Assembly (NCBI RefSeq): GCF_010120595.1
Contig: NZ_CP038020.1
Span: forward strand, 1,240,001-1,304,000
Length of the DNA stretch: 64,000 bases
Reading direction: 5' to 3'
Source of the DNA: Streptococcus thermophilus
GTDB lineage: Bacteria; Bacillota; Bacilli; Lactobacillales; Streptococcaceae
The notes under the pieces: generated by a model
Seen by the model: the letters and a program-made list of their open reading frames with translations, nothing else
What the model was told of the DNA's origin: nothing
Databases searched by the model: none
Program-made: the position numbers and the translations under genes
Shown: positions 8,637 to 19,455 of the stretch, one piece after another
Layout of the letters: every line of letters starts with the position of its first letter
How positions within the stretch are numbered: position 1 is the first letter of the stretch

Positions 8637-9716
8637 ATGAACATTTATGATCAGTTGCAGGCGGTTGAAGACCGTTATGAGGAATTGGGCGAATTGCTTA
8701 GCGACCCTGAAGTTGTATCAGACACCAAACGCTTCATGGAGTTGTCGCGTGAAGAGGCTAACACCCGTGAAACTGTCATAGCTTACCGTGAGTACAAGCA
8801 AGTTATCCAAAATATCTCAGATGCTGAAGAGATGATTAAGGAAGCTAGTGGTGATGCTGATTTGGAAGAAATGGCTAAGGAAGAACTTAAAGAATCCAAA
8901 GCAGCTAAAGAAGAGTATGAAGAACGCTTGAAAATTCTCCTCTTGCCAAAAGACCCTAATGACGACAAAAATATCATCCTTGAAATTCGTGGGGCTGCTG
9001 GGGGAGATGAGGCTGCCTTGTTTGCGGGTGACCTCCTAGCTATGTACCAAAAATACGCTGAAACACAAGGGTGGCGCTTTGAAGTAATGGAAGCATCATA
9101 CAATGGTGTTGGTGGTATCAAGGAAGTGGTTGCTATGGTTTCAGGACAATCAGTCTACTCTAAACTCAAATATGAGTCTGGAGCACATCGTGTACAACGT
9201 GTACCTGTGACTGAAAGTCAAGGTCGTGTTCATACCTCTACAGCAACTGTTTTGGTAATGCCAGAAGTTGAAGAAATGGAGTACGAAATCGATCCTAAGG
9301 ATCTTCGTGTCGATATTTATCACGCCTCTGGTGCCGGTGGACAGAACGTCAATAAGGTTGCAACTGCGGTGCGTATGGTTCACATTCCTACTGGAATCAA
9401 AGTTGAGATGCAAGAAGAACGTACCCAACAGAAAAACCGTGATAAAGCCCTGAAGATTATCCGTGCGCGTGTTGCGGACCATTTTGCACAAATTGCTCAA
9501 GATGAGCAAGATGCTGAGCGTAAATCTACAGTTGGTACAGGGGATCGTTCAGAGCGTATCCGTACTTATAATTTTCCACAGAACCGTGTCACAGACCACC
9601 GTATTGGTTTGACCCTTCAAAAATTAGATACGATTTTGGCTGGTAAAATGGATGAAGTTATCGATGCTTTGGTTCTTTACGATCAAACACAAAAATTGGA
9701 AGAGCTTAACAAATGA
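8637..9716 (+). CDS. prfA: Peptide chain release factor 1
   Basis: 359 residues, the usual length. The tripeptide anticodon is PVT at about 190-192 (PxT type, reading UAA/UAG, so RF1 and not RF2). The catalytic GGQ is at about residue 234 in [10 protein letters not shown]; its glutamine is methylated by PrmC, encoded next with a 4-nt overlap. AAGGAG precedes the start. RF1 triggers peptide release in the ribosomal A site. Confidence 0.97.
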   Translation: MNIYDQLQAVEDRYEELGELLSDPEVVSDTKRFMELSREEANTRETVIAYREYKQVIQNISDAEEMIKEASGDADLEEMAKEELKESKAAKEEYEERLKILLLPKDPNDDKNIILEIRGAAGGDEAALFAGDLLAMYQKYAETQGWRFEVMEASYNGVGGIKEVVAMVSGQSVYSKLKYESGAHRVQRVPVTESQGRVHTSTATVLVMPEVEEMEYEIDPKDLRVDIYHASGAGGQNVNKVATAVRMVHIPTGIKVEMQEERTQQKNRDKALKIIRARVADHFAQIAQDEQDAERKSTVGTGDRSERIRTYNFPQNRVTDHRIGLTLQKLDTILAGKMDEVIDALVLYDQTQKLEELNK

Positions 9717-10546
9717 TTTTAGCGGATGTCCTGGCCGGTTATGAGAAGGAGCTTGAAGCTATCGGTGAAGAACCTGAGGCTGTTTCCTTTGTTTATCGTG
9801 GTTTGAAACAATGGGATTTGACTCATTTTGTTCTTCAATTGAGACAGGAAGTTTCGGAGGAAGACGGAAATCTTTTAGCTCATATTTTCACGCAACTTAC
9901 AGCTCACAAGCCTGCCCAATATATTTTAGGTTATGAGGAATTTCATGGTCTACGTTTTCAAGTTGATGAGCGTGTTTTGATTCCTCGTCCTGAAACTGAG
10001 GAATTAGTGGACCTAATTTTGGCAGAAAACCCGAACACAGAGCTCAAGGTTCTTGATATAGGCACTGGCAGTGGTGCTATTGCGGTCTCCCTGAAAAAGA
10101 GTCGTCCTATGTGGCAAGTGACGGCTAGTGACTTATCAGCTGATGCTTTGGTACTTGCTAAGGATAATGCTAAGCTAAATCGGGTAGATATCAGCTTTGT
10201 TCTAGCGGATGTTTTTGAAAATGTCTCCGGTTGTTTTGATATCATTGTGTCGAATCCTCCTTATATTTCTGAAAATGATAAGGACGAAGTTGGTTTAAAT
10301 GTCTTGACTAGCGAGCCCAAGATGGCTTTGTTTGCTGATGAAGATGGACTTGCCATTTATAGACAAATCCTTGAGGACGCAGATAAGTATCTAAATTCTC
10401 AAGGAAAACTCTATTTTGAGATAGGCTATAAGCAAGGCGAAGATTTAAGGAAACTTTTGTCACTACATTTTCCAGATAAGCATGTGCGTATCCTTAAGGA
10501 TCAATTTGGACAGGATAGAATGGTCGTGATGGATGATGGAAAGTAA
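9713..10546 (+). CDS. prmC: Release-factor glutamine N5-methyltransferase
   Basis: 277 residues. N-terminal helical domain, then a Rossmann methyltransferase with SAM motif [10 protein letters not shown] (about residues 115-124) and the substrate motif NPPY at 181-184. It methylates the GGQ glutamine of RF1 and RF2 using S-adenosylmethionine. It overlaps prfA by 4 nt (ATGA) and tsaC by 14 nt, so translation of the three is coupled. The upstream prfA is its direct substrate. Confidence 0.95.
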   Translation: MILADVLAGYEKELEAIGEEPEAVSFVYRGLKQWDLTHFVLQLRQEVSEEDGNLLAHIFTQLTAHKPAQYILGYEEFHGLRFQVDERVLIPRPETEELVDLILAENPNTELKVLDIGTGSGAIAVSLKKSRPMWQVTASDLSADALVLAKDNAKLNRVDISFVLADVFENVSGCFDIIVSNPPYISENDKDEVGLNVLTSEPKMALFADEDGLAIYRQILEDADKYLNSQGKLYFEIGYKQGEDLRKLLSLHFPDKHVRILKDQFGQDRMVVMDDGK

Positions 10547-11138
10547 GAAACAGTTAAGAGAAATTTTAAATAATGGTGAGGCCGTTGTTCTCCCTACAGA
10601 GACCGTATATGGTCTGTTTGCCAAGGCTTTGGATGAGAAGGCAGTCGATTATGTTTATGAGCTAAAAAATCGGCCTAGAGACAAAGCCATGAATTTGAAT
10701 GTAGCCTCGTATGAAGATATCCTCTTCTATTCAAAGGAGCAACCCAAGTATTTGAAACAATTGTACGATGCTTTTTTGCCTGGACCTCTGACCATCATCT
10801 TAAAAGCTAATGATCAAGTACCTAGATGGATTAATTCAGGATTGGCAACGGTTGGATTTCGATTACCAAACCATCCCGTAACTAGAGAGTTGATTCAAGC
10901 TGAGGGGCCTTTGATTGGTCCATCAGCCAATAAGTCTGGGAAGGAAAGCGGTCGTCATTTCGACGATATTAGAGCGCAATTTGATTTTCAGGTGACTGGC
11001 TATCAGGATGATAATGCCTTGTTAGGTGTAGATTCGACGATTTTGGATTTGTCGGTTTCACCTGCTAGGATTCTCAGACAAGGGAAAATAACAAAAGATG
11101 ACCTATTGGCAGCTCTTCCAGAGTTGACTATGGAATAA
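10533..11138 (+). CDS. tsaC: Threonylcarbamoyl-AMP synthase (Sua5/YwlC/TsaC family)
   Basis: 201 residues of the YrdC fold. Motifs seen: VLPTETVYGLFAKA near the start, KNRPRDKAMNLNVAS (the family's K-R-P-x-x-P segment, slightly altered), FLPGPLTIILK, and GPSANKSGKESG. It makes the threonylcarbamoyl-AMP used for t6A37 modification of ANN-decoding tRNAs. There are two adjacent ATG codons (10533, 10536) and either may start. It overlaps prmC by 14 nt. The C-terminal Sua5 domain is absent, so it is the short form. Confidence 0.92.
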   Translation: MMESKKQLREILNNGEAVVLPTETVYGLFAKALDEKAVDYVYELKNRPRDKAMNLNVASYEDILFYSKEQPKYLKQLYDAFLPGPLTIILKANDQVPRWINSGLATVGFRLPNHPVTRELIQAEGPLIGPSANKSGKESGRHFDDIRAQFDFQVTGYQDDNALLGVDSTILDLSVSPARILRQGKITKDDLLAALPELTME

Positions 11139-11232
11139 AATGACTAACAGAGACTTAAGAAAGAGTGAGATAACTTTCGACTGTTTGTGGGTGAGTTGTT
11201 TGAAAGCCCATTAGACCTCAAAGGAGACCTCA

Positions 11233-12483
11233 ATGATTTTTGATAAAGAAGATTACAAAGCATTTGACCCTGAACTATGGAACGCCATCGATGCTGAGGC
11301 AGAACGCCAACAAAATAATATTGAATTGATTGCCTCTGAAAACGTGGTTTCTAAAGCCGTTATGGCTGCTCAAGGAACGCTCTTGACTAACAAATACGCA
11401 GAAGGCTATCCAGGTAAACGTTACTATGGTGGTACAGCCGTTATTGATGTGGTTGAGACTCTTGCCATTGAACGTGCTAAGAAACTTTTTGGGGCAAAAT
11501 TTGCTAACGTGCAACCTCACTCAGGTAGCCAAGCCAATGCTGCTGTTTACATGTCTTTAATCCAACCTGGTGATACAGTTATGGGGATGGATTTGTCAGC
11601 GGGTGGTCACTTGACACACGGTGCACCAGTTAGTTTCTCTGGTAAGACCTATAACTTTGTGTCTTACAATGTTGATAAGGAAAGTGAACTTCTTGATTAT
11701 GATGCTATCCTTGCTCAAGCAAAAGAAGTGAGACCCAAACTTATCGTGGCAGGGGCTTCAGCATACTCACGTATCATTGATTTTGCTAAATTCCGTGAAA
11801 TCGCTGATGCTGTAGGTGCTTACCTCATGGTAGATATGGCTCACATTGCAGGTCTTGTAGCCTCTGGTCATCATCCAAGTCCGGTTCCTTATGCACATGT
11901 GACAACTACAACAACCCACAAGACACTTCGTGGACCTCGTGGTGGTTTGATTTTGACTGATGATGAAGATATCGCTAAGAAATTGAATTCTGCGGTCTTC
12001 CCTGGTTTGCAAGGTGGCCCACTGGAACACGTTATTGCTGCCAAGGCTGTCGCTCTTAAAGAAGCACTTGACCCTGCCTTTAAGGAATACGGTGAAAATG
12101 TTATCAAGAATGCTGCTGCCATGGCGGACGTTTTCAACCAACATCCAGATTTCCGAGTAATCTCAGGTGGAACTAATAATCATCTCTTCTTGGTTGATGT
12201 TACTAAAGTTGTCGAAAATGGTAAGGTTGCGCAAAACGTTCTTGAAGAAGTAAATATTACTTTGAACAAAAATAGTATTCCTTATGAGCAGTTATCTCCA
12301 TTCAAAACATCTGGTATTCGTGTCGGTAGTCCAGCAATTACAAGCCGTGGTATGGGTGAAGCTGAGAGCCGTCAGATTGCAGAGTGGATGGTTGAAGCTT
12401 TAGAAAATCACGATAAACCTGAAGTTTTGGAACGCATTCGTGGAGATGTTAAAGTTCTTACATATGCTTTCCCACTCTATTAA
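11233..12483 (+). CDS. glyA: Serine hydroxymethyltransferase
   Basis: 416 residues. Full family pattern: [38 protein letters not shown] and the PLP lysine in [14 protein letters not shown] (about K230). It turns serine and THF into glycine and methylene-THF, feeding fhs, metF and thymidylate synthesis. AAGGAG precedes the ATG. The 94-nt gap after tsaC holds no gene I can recognise. Cotranscribed with the next gene, which starts 6 nt after its stop. Confidence 0.97.
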   Translation: MIFDKEDYKAFDPELWNAIDAEAERQQNNIELIASENVVSKAVMAAQGTLLTNKYAEGYPGKRYYGGTAVIDVVETLAIERAKKLFGAKFANVQPHSGSQANAAVYMSLIQPGDTVMGMDLSAGGHLTHGAPVSFSGKTYNFVSYNVDKESELLDYDAILAQAKEVRPKLIVAGASAYSRIIDFAKFREIADAVGAYLMVDMAHIAGLVASGHHPSPVPYAHVTTTTTHKTLRGPRGGLILTDDEDIAKKLNSAVFPGLQGGPLEHVIAAKAVALKEALDPAFKEYGENVIKNAAAMADVFNQHPDFRVISGGTNNHLFLVDVTKVVENGKVAQNVLEEVNITLNKNSIPYEQLSPFKTSGIRVGSPAITSRGMGEAESRQIAEWMVEALENHDKPEVLERIRGDVKVLTYAFPLY

Positions 12484-12489
12484 TAAATT

Positions 12490-13467
12490 ATGTTAGATCT
12501 ATATATTAAACGCATTATCATTCATCAGTTTTCGCCAAATGATACGGAGCTGGTTTTGGCAGAATCACCTATTGAAATAACGCCACGTTTAGATGAGTAT
12601 TTTAGAAAGAAACTCTCTAAGGTTTTTTCTGATGAGGCTAAACGAGGGTATTTCGATACAGAGAATGTTTTCATCAGTCATATAGGAAATGATTTGATGG
12701 AAAGTTCAGTCAAAATTTCCAAACTTTGGAAGGAAGAATTTGTCATTTCTGAAGATCAAAAGACCAATGATTTGGTCTTTATTCAGTTTGATAAAGAAGG
12801 TCAAGAATATTTTGCTTTCTTGCGCATTGCTCTTAAGGATAGTTTGGTTCATTCTTTGGGAAATAGTCAGCATCCTATTCAGTTGTCACAAAATAATCTG
12901 CCTTCTGCGGCCCAGACACCAGATGAAGCTTTGGTTATCAACCGTAGTAGTAAGCAGTATTATCTGATTGAAAAACGTATTAAGCATAATGGTAGTTTTG
13001 CCAATTATTTCTCTGAAAATCTGTTGCAGGTCCAACCTGAGCAGTCTGTTAAAAAATCGATTAAGATGGTTGAAGATACTGCTCAGAAGATTGCTGAGAA
13101 TTTCAATCAGGATGACTTTAACTTCCAAGGAAAAATGAAATCTGCTATTTTCAATAATTTGGAAGAAGATCAAGAGTTGTCACCTGAAAAATTAGCGGAC
13201 CAGCTCTTTGATAATAATTTGACTGCTCGTTTGACCTTCGTTGATGAGCTAAAAGAAGCTATTCCTGAACCCATTTCGGTTTCAGATATTGACCATTCTC
13301 GTCAAATTAAAAAATTGGAGAATCAAAAACTATCGTTATCAAATGGGATTGAGTTAATTGTGCCGAATAACGTTTATCAGGATGCTGATAGTGTTGAATT
13401 TATTCAAAATCCTGATGGCACCTACTCTATTCACATCAAAAATATCGAGGATATCGTCAATAAATAA
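12490..13467 (+). CDS. 37-kDa nucleoid-associated protein family (YejK-like)
   Basis: 325 residues, rich in charged residues, without membrane segments. The start MLDLYIKRIIIHQFSPNDTELVLAESPIEI matches the nucleoid-associated protein family found after glyA in streptococci. The family is named for association of E. coli YejK with DNA; no catalytic motif is known and its role here is unclear. It sits tightly between glyA (6 nt) and the lysozyme-like gene (1 nt between stop and start), so it is part of the same operon. Confidence 0.8.
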   Translation: MLDLYIKRIIIHQFSPNDTELVLAESPIEITPRLDEYFRKKLSKVFSDEAKRGYFDTENVFISHIGNDLMESSVKISKLWKEEFVISEDQKTNDLVFIQFDKEGQEYFAFLRIALKDSLVHSLGNSQHPIQLSQNNLPSAAQTPDEALVINRSSKQYYLIEKRIKHNGSFANYFSENLLQVQPEQSVKKSIKMVEDTAQKIAENFNQDDFNFQGKMKSAIFNNLEEDQELSPEKLADQLFDNNLTARLTFVDELKEAIPEPISVSDIDHSRQIKKLENQKLSLSNGIELIVPNNVYQDADSVEFIQNPDGTYSIHIKNIEDIVNK

Positions 13468-13468
13468 T

Positions 13469-14080
13469 ATGTTTAAATGGATAAGACGTCTGGTGGTTTT
13501 TGTCGTAGTGTTCATAATAAGTATCCAATGCTATCGAATCCATGCCAATATCCAACATGTCCTAACTTATGAATCCCTGGTTAAGGAGGTCTTAGCAGAG
13601 GATGACATTAAAAATACAACTAATGTCGATTTGGTTCTTGCTATGATTTACACAGAAAGCAAGGGAAAGACAGACGACGTAATGCAGTCCAGTGAAAGTT
13701 CTACGGGGGTGACCAACTCCATTACAGATCAAAAAGAAAGTATCCGTCAGGGGGTGAAGGTGCTTTCGGATAATCTTGAAGAAGCTGTCCACCATAAGGT
13801 CGATCCCTGGACAGCAGTGCAAGCTTATAACTTTGGTAAGACCTATATTGATTATGTTGCTGATAACGGTGGTGTTAACACCGTTGAACTAGCAAATGCC
13901 TATTCTAAAGATGTCGTTGCTCCAAGTCTAGGAAACACTAGTGGGGAAACCTATACTTATTATCAACCTGTTGCCATGTATTATGGTGGGGGAAAACTTT
14001 ATACAAATGGCGGAAATATTTATTACGCCAAAGAAGTGCAGTTGAATCTCTTTCTGATGCGAATATTCTCTCGTCTCTAA
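13469..14080 (+). CDS. Lysozyme-like (transglycosylase-fold) surface protein, PvaA-type
   Basis: 203 residues. An N-terminal hydrophobic segment (RRLVVFVVVFIISIQCY) acts as signal or anchor. A lysozyme-like domain follows, with catalytic Glu in LVLAMIYTESKGK, then STGVTNSITDQKESIRQGVKVL and WTAVQAYNFGKTYIDYV. It resembles the pneumococcal vaccine antigen A family of peptidoglycan-cleaving proteins. The ATG at 13469 directly follows the previous stop; a longer upstream frame within that gene would put the signal segment internal and is rejected. Likely role: trimming peptidoglycan at the cell surface. Confidence 0.85.
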   Translation: MFKWIRRLVVFVVVFIISIQCYRIHANIQHVLTYESLVKEVLAEDDIKNTTNVDLVLAMIYTESKGKTDDVMQSSESSTGVTNSITDQKESIRQGVKVLSDNLEEAVHHKVDPWTAVQAYNFGKTYIDYVADNGGVNTVELANAYSKDVVAPSLGNTSGETYTYYQPVAMYYGGGKLYTNGGNIYYAKEVQLNLFLMRIFSRL

Positions 14081-14111
14081 GAGTAACCACCTCATTCTTA
14101 AGGAAAGACAA

Positions 14112-15851
14112 ATGAAAGCATTATTAGTTTATTTCAAAGGATTTGTTAAAGATAGTATCCTGGGACCTGTTTTTAAATTAATCGAAGCTAGTTTCGAACT
14201 CTTAGTTCCTATGGTGATTGCTGGAATTGTCGATACAACTATTCCAAATAGAGACCAAAATCATCTGTTTATGATGATTTTTCTCTTGTTCGGACTTGCC
14301 GTGATTGGGGTTGTCGTTGCTATTTCAGCACAGTATTTTTCATCTAGGGCAGCAGTTGGCTATGCCCAAGCTTTAACAAATGATTTGTATGCAAAAATGA
14401 TGCGATTGTCAAAGGAAAAGCGTGATGAGATAGGTACTTCAAGTTTGGTAACACGTTTGACTGGAGATACCTTTCAAATTCAAACAGGTATTAATCAGTT
14501 TTTAAGACTCTTTTTAAGGGCACCAATAATTGTGACGGGAGCCATTATTATGGCATTCCGTATCAGCCCACGTTTAACCTTATGGTTTCTTGGGATGGTC
14601 TTGGTATTGTCTCTTATAATTGTACTAGCTAGTCGTATTGTCAATCCTCTATATGCTAAGATTCGATTGATTAATGAATCAATTGTGACCAATACTCGTC
14701 AACAACTCGAGGGCATGAGGGTTATTCGTGCTTTTGGTCAGAGTGAGCGTGAATTAGATAACTTTACCACTGTCAATAAAGAGTTGAAGAAGTGGCAACT
14801 TAAAACAGGGGTGATATCAAGTCTCATTAGTCCTTTGACATTCTTGGTTGTTAATATGACCTTAATTGCTATACTTTGGCAAGGAAATGTGCAAATTCAA
14901 GGTGGTCTTTTGTCTCAAGGTATGCTAATCGCCTTGGTTAATTATCTTTTGCAGATTTTGGCGGAGCTCCTTAAATTAGCTATGATGTTGACGAATCTCA
15001 ACCAAAGCTTTATTTCGGCAAAACGAGTCCAAGCTATCTTCAATCTTCAAGATGAGGACATTGAAGCGCCTTTAATAATTAAGAAACCAAATCAACCAAG
15101 CATAGCTCTTGAAATTGACAAGATGACTTTTACTTATCCTACAGCTAGTCAACCATCGCTACAAGAAATCGACTTTAAGACTTTTGAAGGCGAGTCTCTG
15201 GGGATTATTGGAGGTACAGGTTCGGGTAAATCGACCTTGGTCAATTTAATTATGAATCTTTATCAACCTCAGTTTGGTAGTTTGACTATCTTTAAGAATC
15301 AGTTGTCGCCGAATAATCTCAAAGAGTGGCGGTCTTGGGTTGCCTATGTCCCACAGAAAGCTGAGTTATTTAGGGGAACCATTCGTTCAAACTTGTCATT
15401 GGGACTTGATTACGAACCAAGTGATCAAGAACTGTGGCATGCTCTTGACATGGCTCAGGCTTCTGATTTTGTAAGAGAAAAGGAGCTTGGCTTAGATGAG
15501 CCAGTGGAGTCTTTTGGCCGTAATTTTTCGGGTGGTCAGCGTCAGCGTCTGACTATTGCGCGTGCTTTGATGCGACCAGCACCATTCTTAATTTTGGATG
15601 ATTCGACCTCGGCTTTAGATTATTTGACTGAAAGTCGTCTACTAGCGGCTATCAGAGAAAATCTTAAATCAACTAGTTTGATTATTATTTCACAGAGAAC
15701 AAATAGCTTAAAAGCTGTTGATCAAATTTTGGTACTTGATAAGGGACATCAAGTTGGTCTTGGTAATCATGAAGAATTGCTTGCCACTAATAAAATCTAT
15801 CAAGACATTCATTATTCTCAACATCAAAAGGTGGTCGCTGATGAAGGCTAG
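14112..15851 (+). CDS. Heterodimeric ABC exporter, subunit 1 (degenerate ATP site)
   Basis: 579 residues: six membrane helices (about 1-300), then the ATPase with Walker A GGTGSGKST, signature FSGGQRQR, and Walker B LILDDSTSALD. The residue after the Walker B Asp is Asp rather than the catalytic Glu, which marks the degenerate half of a heterodimeric exporter. The partner follows with an 11-nt overlap. The related streptococcal and lactococcal pairs export drugs, dyes or lipids; the substrate here is unknown. Confidence 0.9.
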   Translation: MKALLVYFKGFVKDSILGPVFKLIEASFELLVPMVIAGIVDTTIPNRDQNHLFMMIFLLFGLAVIGVVVAISAQYFSSRAAVGYAQALTNDLYAKMMRLSKEKRDEIGTSSLVTRLTGDTFQIQTGINQFLRLFLRAPIIVTGAIIMAFRISPRLTLWFLGMVLVLSLIIVLASRIVNPLYAKIRLINESIVTNTRQQLEGMRVIRAFGQSERELDNFTTVNKELKKWQLKTGVISSLISPLTFLVVNMTLIAILWQGNVQIQGGLLSQGMLIALVNYLLQILAELLKLAMMLTNLNQSFISAKRVQAIFNLQDEDIEAPLIIKKPNQPSIALEIDKMTFTYPTASQPSLQEIDFKTFEGESLGIIGGTGSGKSTLVNLIMNLYQPQFGSLTIFKNQLSPNNLKEWRSWVAYVPQKAELFRGTIRSNLSLGLDYEPSDQELWHALDMAQASDFVREKELGLDEPVESFGRNFSGGQRQRLTIARALMRPAPFLILDDSTSALDYLTESRLLAAIRENLKSTSLIIISQRTNSLKAVDQILVLDKGHQVGLGNHEELLATNKIYQDIHYSQHQKVVADEG

Positions 15852-17589
15852 AAATAACAAGTCAACGCTTAAACGATTATGTAAAGATATCCTAAGTCAG
15901 CGTTACCTCTTTGCCTTAGCAACTGTTGGGACCATTGTTCAAGTTGCTTTGACTGTTTACTTCCCTATTTTGCTTGGCGATGCAGTAGATGCTGTTCTTA
16001 AGATGAATGCTGTCTTTTTGATGTCACGTTTGATTTGGCAGATGCTTTTGCTTATCTTAGCTAATAGTGCAATCCAGTGGCTTAACCCTTTGATTTATAA
16101 TCGATTGATTTATTCTTATAGCGAAAGTTTACGTGAACGAGTCATGATGAAAATCCATGCTATTCCATTCAGTTATCTTGATCGTCAAGGAACTGGAGAC
16201 ATGGTTAGCCGCGTGACTACAGATAGTGACCAATTGAATAATGGTCTCCTTATGTTCTTTAATCAATTTTTCGTTGGGCTTTTGACCATCTTTGTCATAA
16301 TCATTACCATGGCTCGCTTAGACTGGTTCATGATGCTCTTAGTTCTAGTGATGACACCTTTATCAATGCTTGTGGCTCGTTTCATTGCTAGGAAGAGTTA
16401 TCAACTCTATCGCAATCAAACCAAGTGGAGGGGCAAACAGACTCAGCTGATCGAAGAAAGTCTAACTCAGGAAGCTCTGGTACAAATTCTAAATGCTCAA
16501 GACCAGATGGTTCGCAATTTTAATGAGGTTAATGGTAAGTATGCTAACTATTCACAGGGAGCCATCTTTTACTCGTCAGCGGTTAACCCAGCTACACGTT
16601 TTTTTAATAGCTTGCTTTACGCTCTCATTACAGGTGTTGGTGCCTATCGCATCATGTCGGGCGGCACATTTACAGTGGGACAATTGACTACCTTCCTAAA
16701 CTATGTCACTCAGTATACCAAACCTTTTAATGACATTTCTTCTGTCCTATCTGAACTTCAAAGTGCTTTAGCCTGTGCTGATCGTCTATATATGATTTTA
16801 GATGAAGATGAAATATCAGAAACGGGAAATGCGGTTTTGGACGAAGCAGAAGTTCAGGGACATTTTCAATTTGATCATGTTCAATTTGGCTATTTGCAAA
16901 ATAAACCTCTTATTAAGGATTTGAGTATTGATATTCCTGCTGCGAGTACCGTTGCTATTGTTGGCCCAACAGGAGCAGGAAAATCTACTTTGATTAATCT
17001 TCTCATGCGTTTTTATGACTTGGATAAGGGTCAAATTTTGCTAGACGGTCGAGATATTACGTATTATACCCGTGAGAGTCTTCGCAAGCAGATTGGGATG
17101 GTTCTACAAGAAACTTGGCTTAAAGTAGCTACTATCCATGATAATATTGCCTATGGCAATCCAAAAGCTAGTCGAGAGGAAGTAGTTGCAGCAGCCAAAG
17201 CAGCTAATGCTGATTTCTTTATTAAACAATTACCTCAAGGCTACGACACTTTCTTGAGAGATGCAGGGCAATCTCTTTCACAAGGTCAACGTCAGTTACT
17301 AACTATTGCTCGTATATTTGTCAATGTTCCTAAAATTCTTATTTTGGATGAAGCAACATCAAGTATTGATACCCGTACGGAGCTCCTTATTCAAGAAGCT
17401 TTTGCTAAACTGATGAAAGGTCGGACGAGTTTCATTATTGCTCATAGATTATCTACCATTGAGAATGCAGACCTTATTTTGGTAATGAATAATGGTGATA
17501 TCGTTGAACATGGAACACATAATCAATTAATGAGGACTAAGGGAATGTACTATCGTATGCAGACAGCCCAAAAAACACAAAATAATTAA
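15841..17589 (+). CDS. Heterodimeric ABC exporter, subunit 2 (catalytic ATP site)
   Basis: 582 residues from the ATG at 15841 (MKARNNKST); the upstream open frame lies inside the partner gene and is ignored. Membrane domain about 20-310, then Walker A GPTGAGKST, signature SLSQGQRQ and Walker B LILDEATSSID with the catalytic Glu, then H-loop FIIAHRLS. The signature is the altered form (LSQGQ for LSGGQ) seen in the second halves of such pairs, complementing the degenerate Walker B of subunit 1. Last gene of the long operon; a terminator follows at once. Confidence 0.9.
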   Translation: MKARNNKSTLKRLCKDILSQRYLFALATVGTIVQVALTVYFPILLGDAVDAVLKMNAVFLMSRLIWQMLLLILANSAIQWLNPLIYNRLIYSYSESLRERVMMKIHAIPFSYLDRQGTGDMVSRVTTDSDQLNNGLLMFFNQFFVGLLTIFVIIITMARLDWFMMLLVLVMTPLSMLVARFIARKSYQLYRNQTKWRGKQTQLIEESLTQEALVQILNAQDQMVRNFNEVNGKYANYSQGAIFYSSAVNPATRFFNSLLYALITGVGAYRIMSGGTFTVGQLTTFLNYVTQYTKPFNDISSVLSELQSALACADRLYMILDEDEISETGNAVLDEAEVQGHFQFDHVQFGYLQNKPLIKDLSIDIPAASTVAIVGPTGAGKSTLINLLMRFYDLDKGQILLDGRDITYYTRESLRKQIGMVLQETWLKVATIHDNIAYGNPKASREEVVAAAKAANADFFIKQLPQGYDTFLRDAGQSLSQGQRQLLTIARIFVNVPKILILDEATSSIDTRTELLIQEAFAKLMKGRTSFIIAHRLSTIENADLILVMNNGDIVEHGTHNQLMRTKGMYYRMQTAQKTQNN

Positions 17590-17595
17590 AAATTG

Positions 17596-17620
17596 CAGAG
17601 CGTTTAGGCTCTGTTTTTTT
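17596..17620 (+). terminator. Intrinsic terminator of the tdk-to-ABC operon
   Basis: The stem CAGAGC/GCTCTG with a 6-nt loop is followed by seven T, 7 nt after the stop codon. Confidence 0.88.
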
Positions 17621-17696
17621 GCTATTAAATGTATTATTTATTAATGAAAGTAATAGATGAAAAAGAAATGAAATTGATTTATTTTTTTCTTTTTTA

Positions 17697-17726
17697 TTGG
17701 AAAAAATACCGATAAGATGGTAAAAT
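17697..17726 (+). promoter_or_regulatory. Promoter of the dlt operon
   Basis: TTGGAA (17697-17702) and TAAAAT (17721-17726) are separated by 18 nt in an AT-rich stretch, 39 nt before dltX. No clear operator was seen. Confidence 0.5.
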
Positions 17727-17764
17727 ATAAAGGATATTATATAAAAAAGGTATCGAAAATTAGA

Positions 17765-17896
17765 ATGTTAAAACATAAAAATGTCCTCGTCTTTTTAGGA
17801 CAAACTTTGCTTTATTTCGCCATTTTTATGGCCCTAATTTATCTCTACAATTACCTAGGACAAGGTCAAGGTAATTTTATCTATAACGAATTTTAG
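17765..17896 (+). CDS. dltX: DltX, small membrane protein of the D-alanylation system
   Basis: 43 codons, encoding one membrane helix ([20 protein letters not shown]) and ending in FIYNEF, the conserved C-terminal motif of DltX. It lies 8 nt before dltA, the place of dltX in Gram-positive dlt operons. The C-terminal motif is reported to contact DltB and help transfer D-alanine to lipoteichoic acid. The ribosome binding site is weak. Easily missed because of its size. Confidence 0.9.
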   Translation: MLKHKNVLVFLGQTLLYFAIFMALIYLYNYLGQGQGNFIYNEF

Positions 17897-17904
17897 GAAG
17901 AATA

Positions 17905-19455
17905 ATGACGAGTACAAAAATTAAAGATATGATTGAAACGATTGAGCAGTTTGCTCAATCACAACCCGACTTTCCTGTTTACAATATTTTAGGGGAAGTC
18001 CATACTTACGGCGATTTGAAAGCCGATTCGGATAGTTTAGCTGCTAAGATTGATAGCCTTGATATCCCAGAAAAATCACCTGTTGTAGTTTATGGCGGTC
18101 AAGAATATGAAATGTTGGCAACTTTCGTAGCTTTAACTAAATCTGGTCACGCCTATATACCAATTGATAGTCACTCAGCTCTTGAGCGCGTGACAGCTAT
18201 TGTTGAAGTGGCAGAGCCGAGTCTGATTATTGCTATTAACGCCTTCCCACTAGAGGATGTTAAAGCACCAATCTTGACATTGGATCAAGTGAAGGAAAGT
18301 TTTGCTAACAAGACTACTTATGAAGTAACCCACCCTGTTAAAGGTGATGATACTTATTACATCATCTTCACATCAGGGACTACAGGTAAACCTAAAGGAG
18401 TTCAGATTTCGCATAATAACCTTCTTAGTTTCACCAACTGGATGATTACAGACAAGGAATTTGCGACTCCAAAACGTCCTCAAATGTTGGCTCAACCGCC
18501 TTATTCATTTGACCTATCAGTAATGTACTGGGCGCCAACTTTGGCACTTGGAGGAACACTCTATGCGCTTCCTTCAGCTATTACTCAGGACTTCAAGCAA
18601 CTCTTTGAAACTATCTTTTCACTTCCAATTGCCATTTGGACATCCACGCCATCATTTGCAGATATGGCAATGTTGTCTGAAGACTTCAATGCAGAGAAGA
18701 TGCCAGAAATTACGCATTTCTATTTCGATGGGGAAGAGTTGACTGTCAAGACCGCTCAGAAACTCCGCCAACGTTTCCCAGAAGCACGTATTGTCAATGC
18801 TTATGGACCAACTGAGGCTACTGTTGCCTTATCAGCAGTAGCGGTAACTGATGAGATGCTAGCTACTCTTAATCGTCTACCGATTGGTTATACCAAGGAA
18901 GATTCACCAACTTATATTATCGATGAAGACGGTAATATCCTTCCAAATGGTCAGCAGGGTGAAATTATCGTATCGGGTCCTGCAGTTTCAAAAGGTTATA
19001 TGAATAATCCTGAAAGGACTGCGGAAGCCTTCTTCGAGTTTAATGGTCTACCTGCTTACCATACTGGTGATGTGGGTACTATGACTGATGAGGGTCTCCT
19101 TCTTTTCGGTGGTCGTATGGACTTTCAGATTAAATTTAATGGTTTCCGTATTGAGTTAGAAGATGTTTCCCAAAACCTTAACAAGTCTAAGTATATCGAT
19201 TCAGCAGTAGCTGTCCCACGTTATAACAAAGACCATAAGGTTCAGAACCTCTTGGCTTATGTGATTCTTAAGGATGGCGTACGTGACCAGTTTGAGCGTG
19301 ACATCGATATTACTAAGGCTATCAAAGCTGACTTGGAAGATATCATGATGTCATACATGATGCCTACTAAGTTCCTCTATCGTGAGAGCTTGCCTCTTAC
19401 ACCAAATGGGAAAATTGATATCAAGGGGCTTATCAGTGAGGTTAATAACCGATGA
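17905..19455 (+). CDS. dltA: D-alanine--D-alanyl carrier protein ligase
   Basis: 516 residues of the adenylate-forming family. Motifs: [16 protein letters not shown] (P-loop), [39 protein letters not shown], and the late [12 protein letters not shown] with the catalytic lysine. It activates D-alanine as the AMP ester and loads it onto the DltC phosphopantetheine arm in the cytoplasm. It overlaps dltB by 4 nt (ATGA). D-alanylation lowers the negative charge of teichoic acids and affects resistance to cationic peptides. Confidence 0.97.
   Translation: MTSTKIKDMIETIEQFAQSQPDFPVYNILGEVHTYGDLKADSDSLAAKIDSLDIPEKSPVVVYGGQEYEMLATFVALTKSGHAYIPIDSHSALERVTAIVEVAEPSLIIAINAFPLEDVKAPILTLDQVKESFANKTTYEVTHPVKGDDTYYIIFTSGTTGKPKGVQISHNNLLSFTNWMITDKEFATPKRPQMLAQPPYSFDLSVMYWAPTLALGGTLYALPSAITQDFKQLFETIFSLPIAIWTSTPSFADMAMLSEDFNAEKMPEITHFYFDGEELTVKTAQKLRQRFPEARIVNAYGPTEATVALSAVAVTDEMLATLNRLPIGYTKEDSPTYIIDEDGNILPNGQQGEIIVSGPAVSKGYMNNPERTAEAFFEFNGLPAYHTGDVGTMTDEGLLLFGGRMDFQIKFNGFRIELEDVSQNLNKSKYIDSAVAVPRYNKDHKVQNLLAYVILKDGVRDQFERDIDITKAIKADLEDIMMSYMMPTKFLYRESLPLTPNGKIDIKGLISEVNNR

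Noticed and set aside
15718..15840. Longer N-terminus for ABC exporter subunit 2
   Set aside because: It lies wholly inside the end of subunit 1 and adds residues not expected in the family; the ATG at 15841 gives the usual length.
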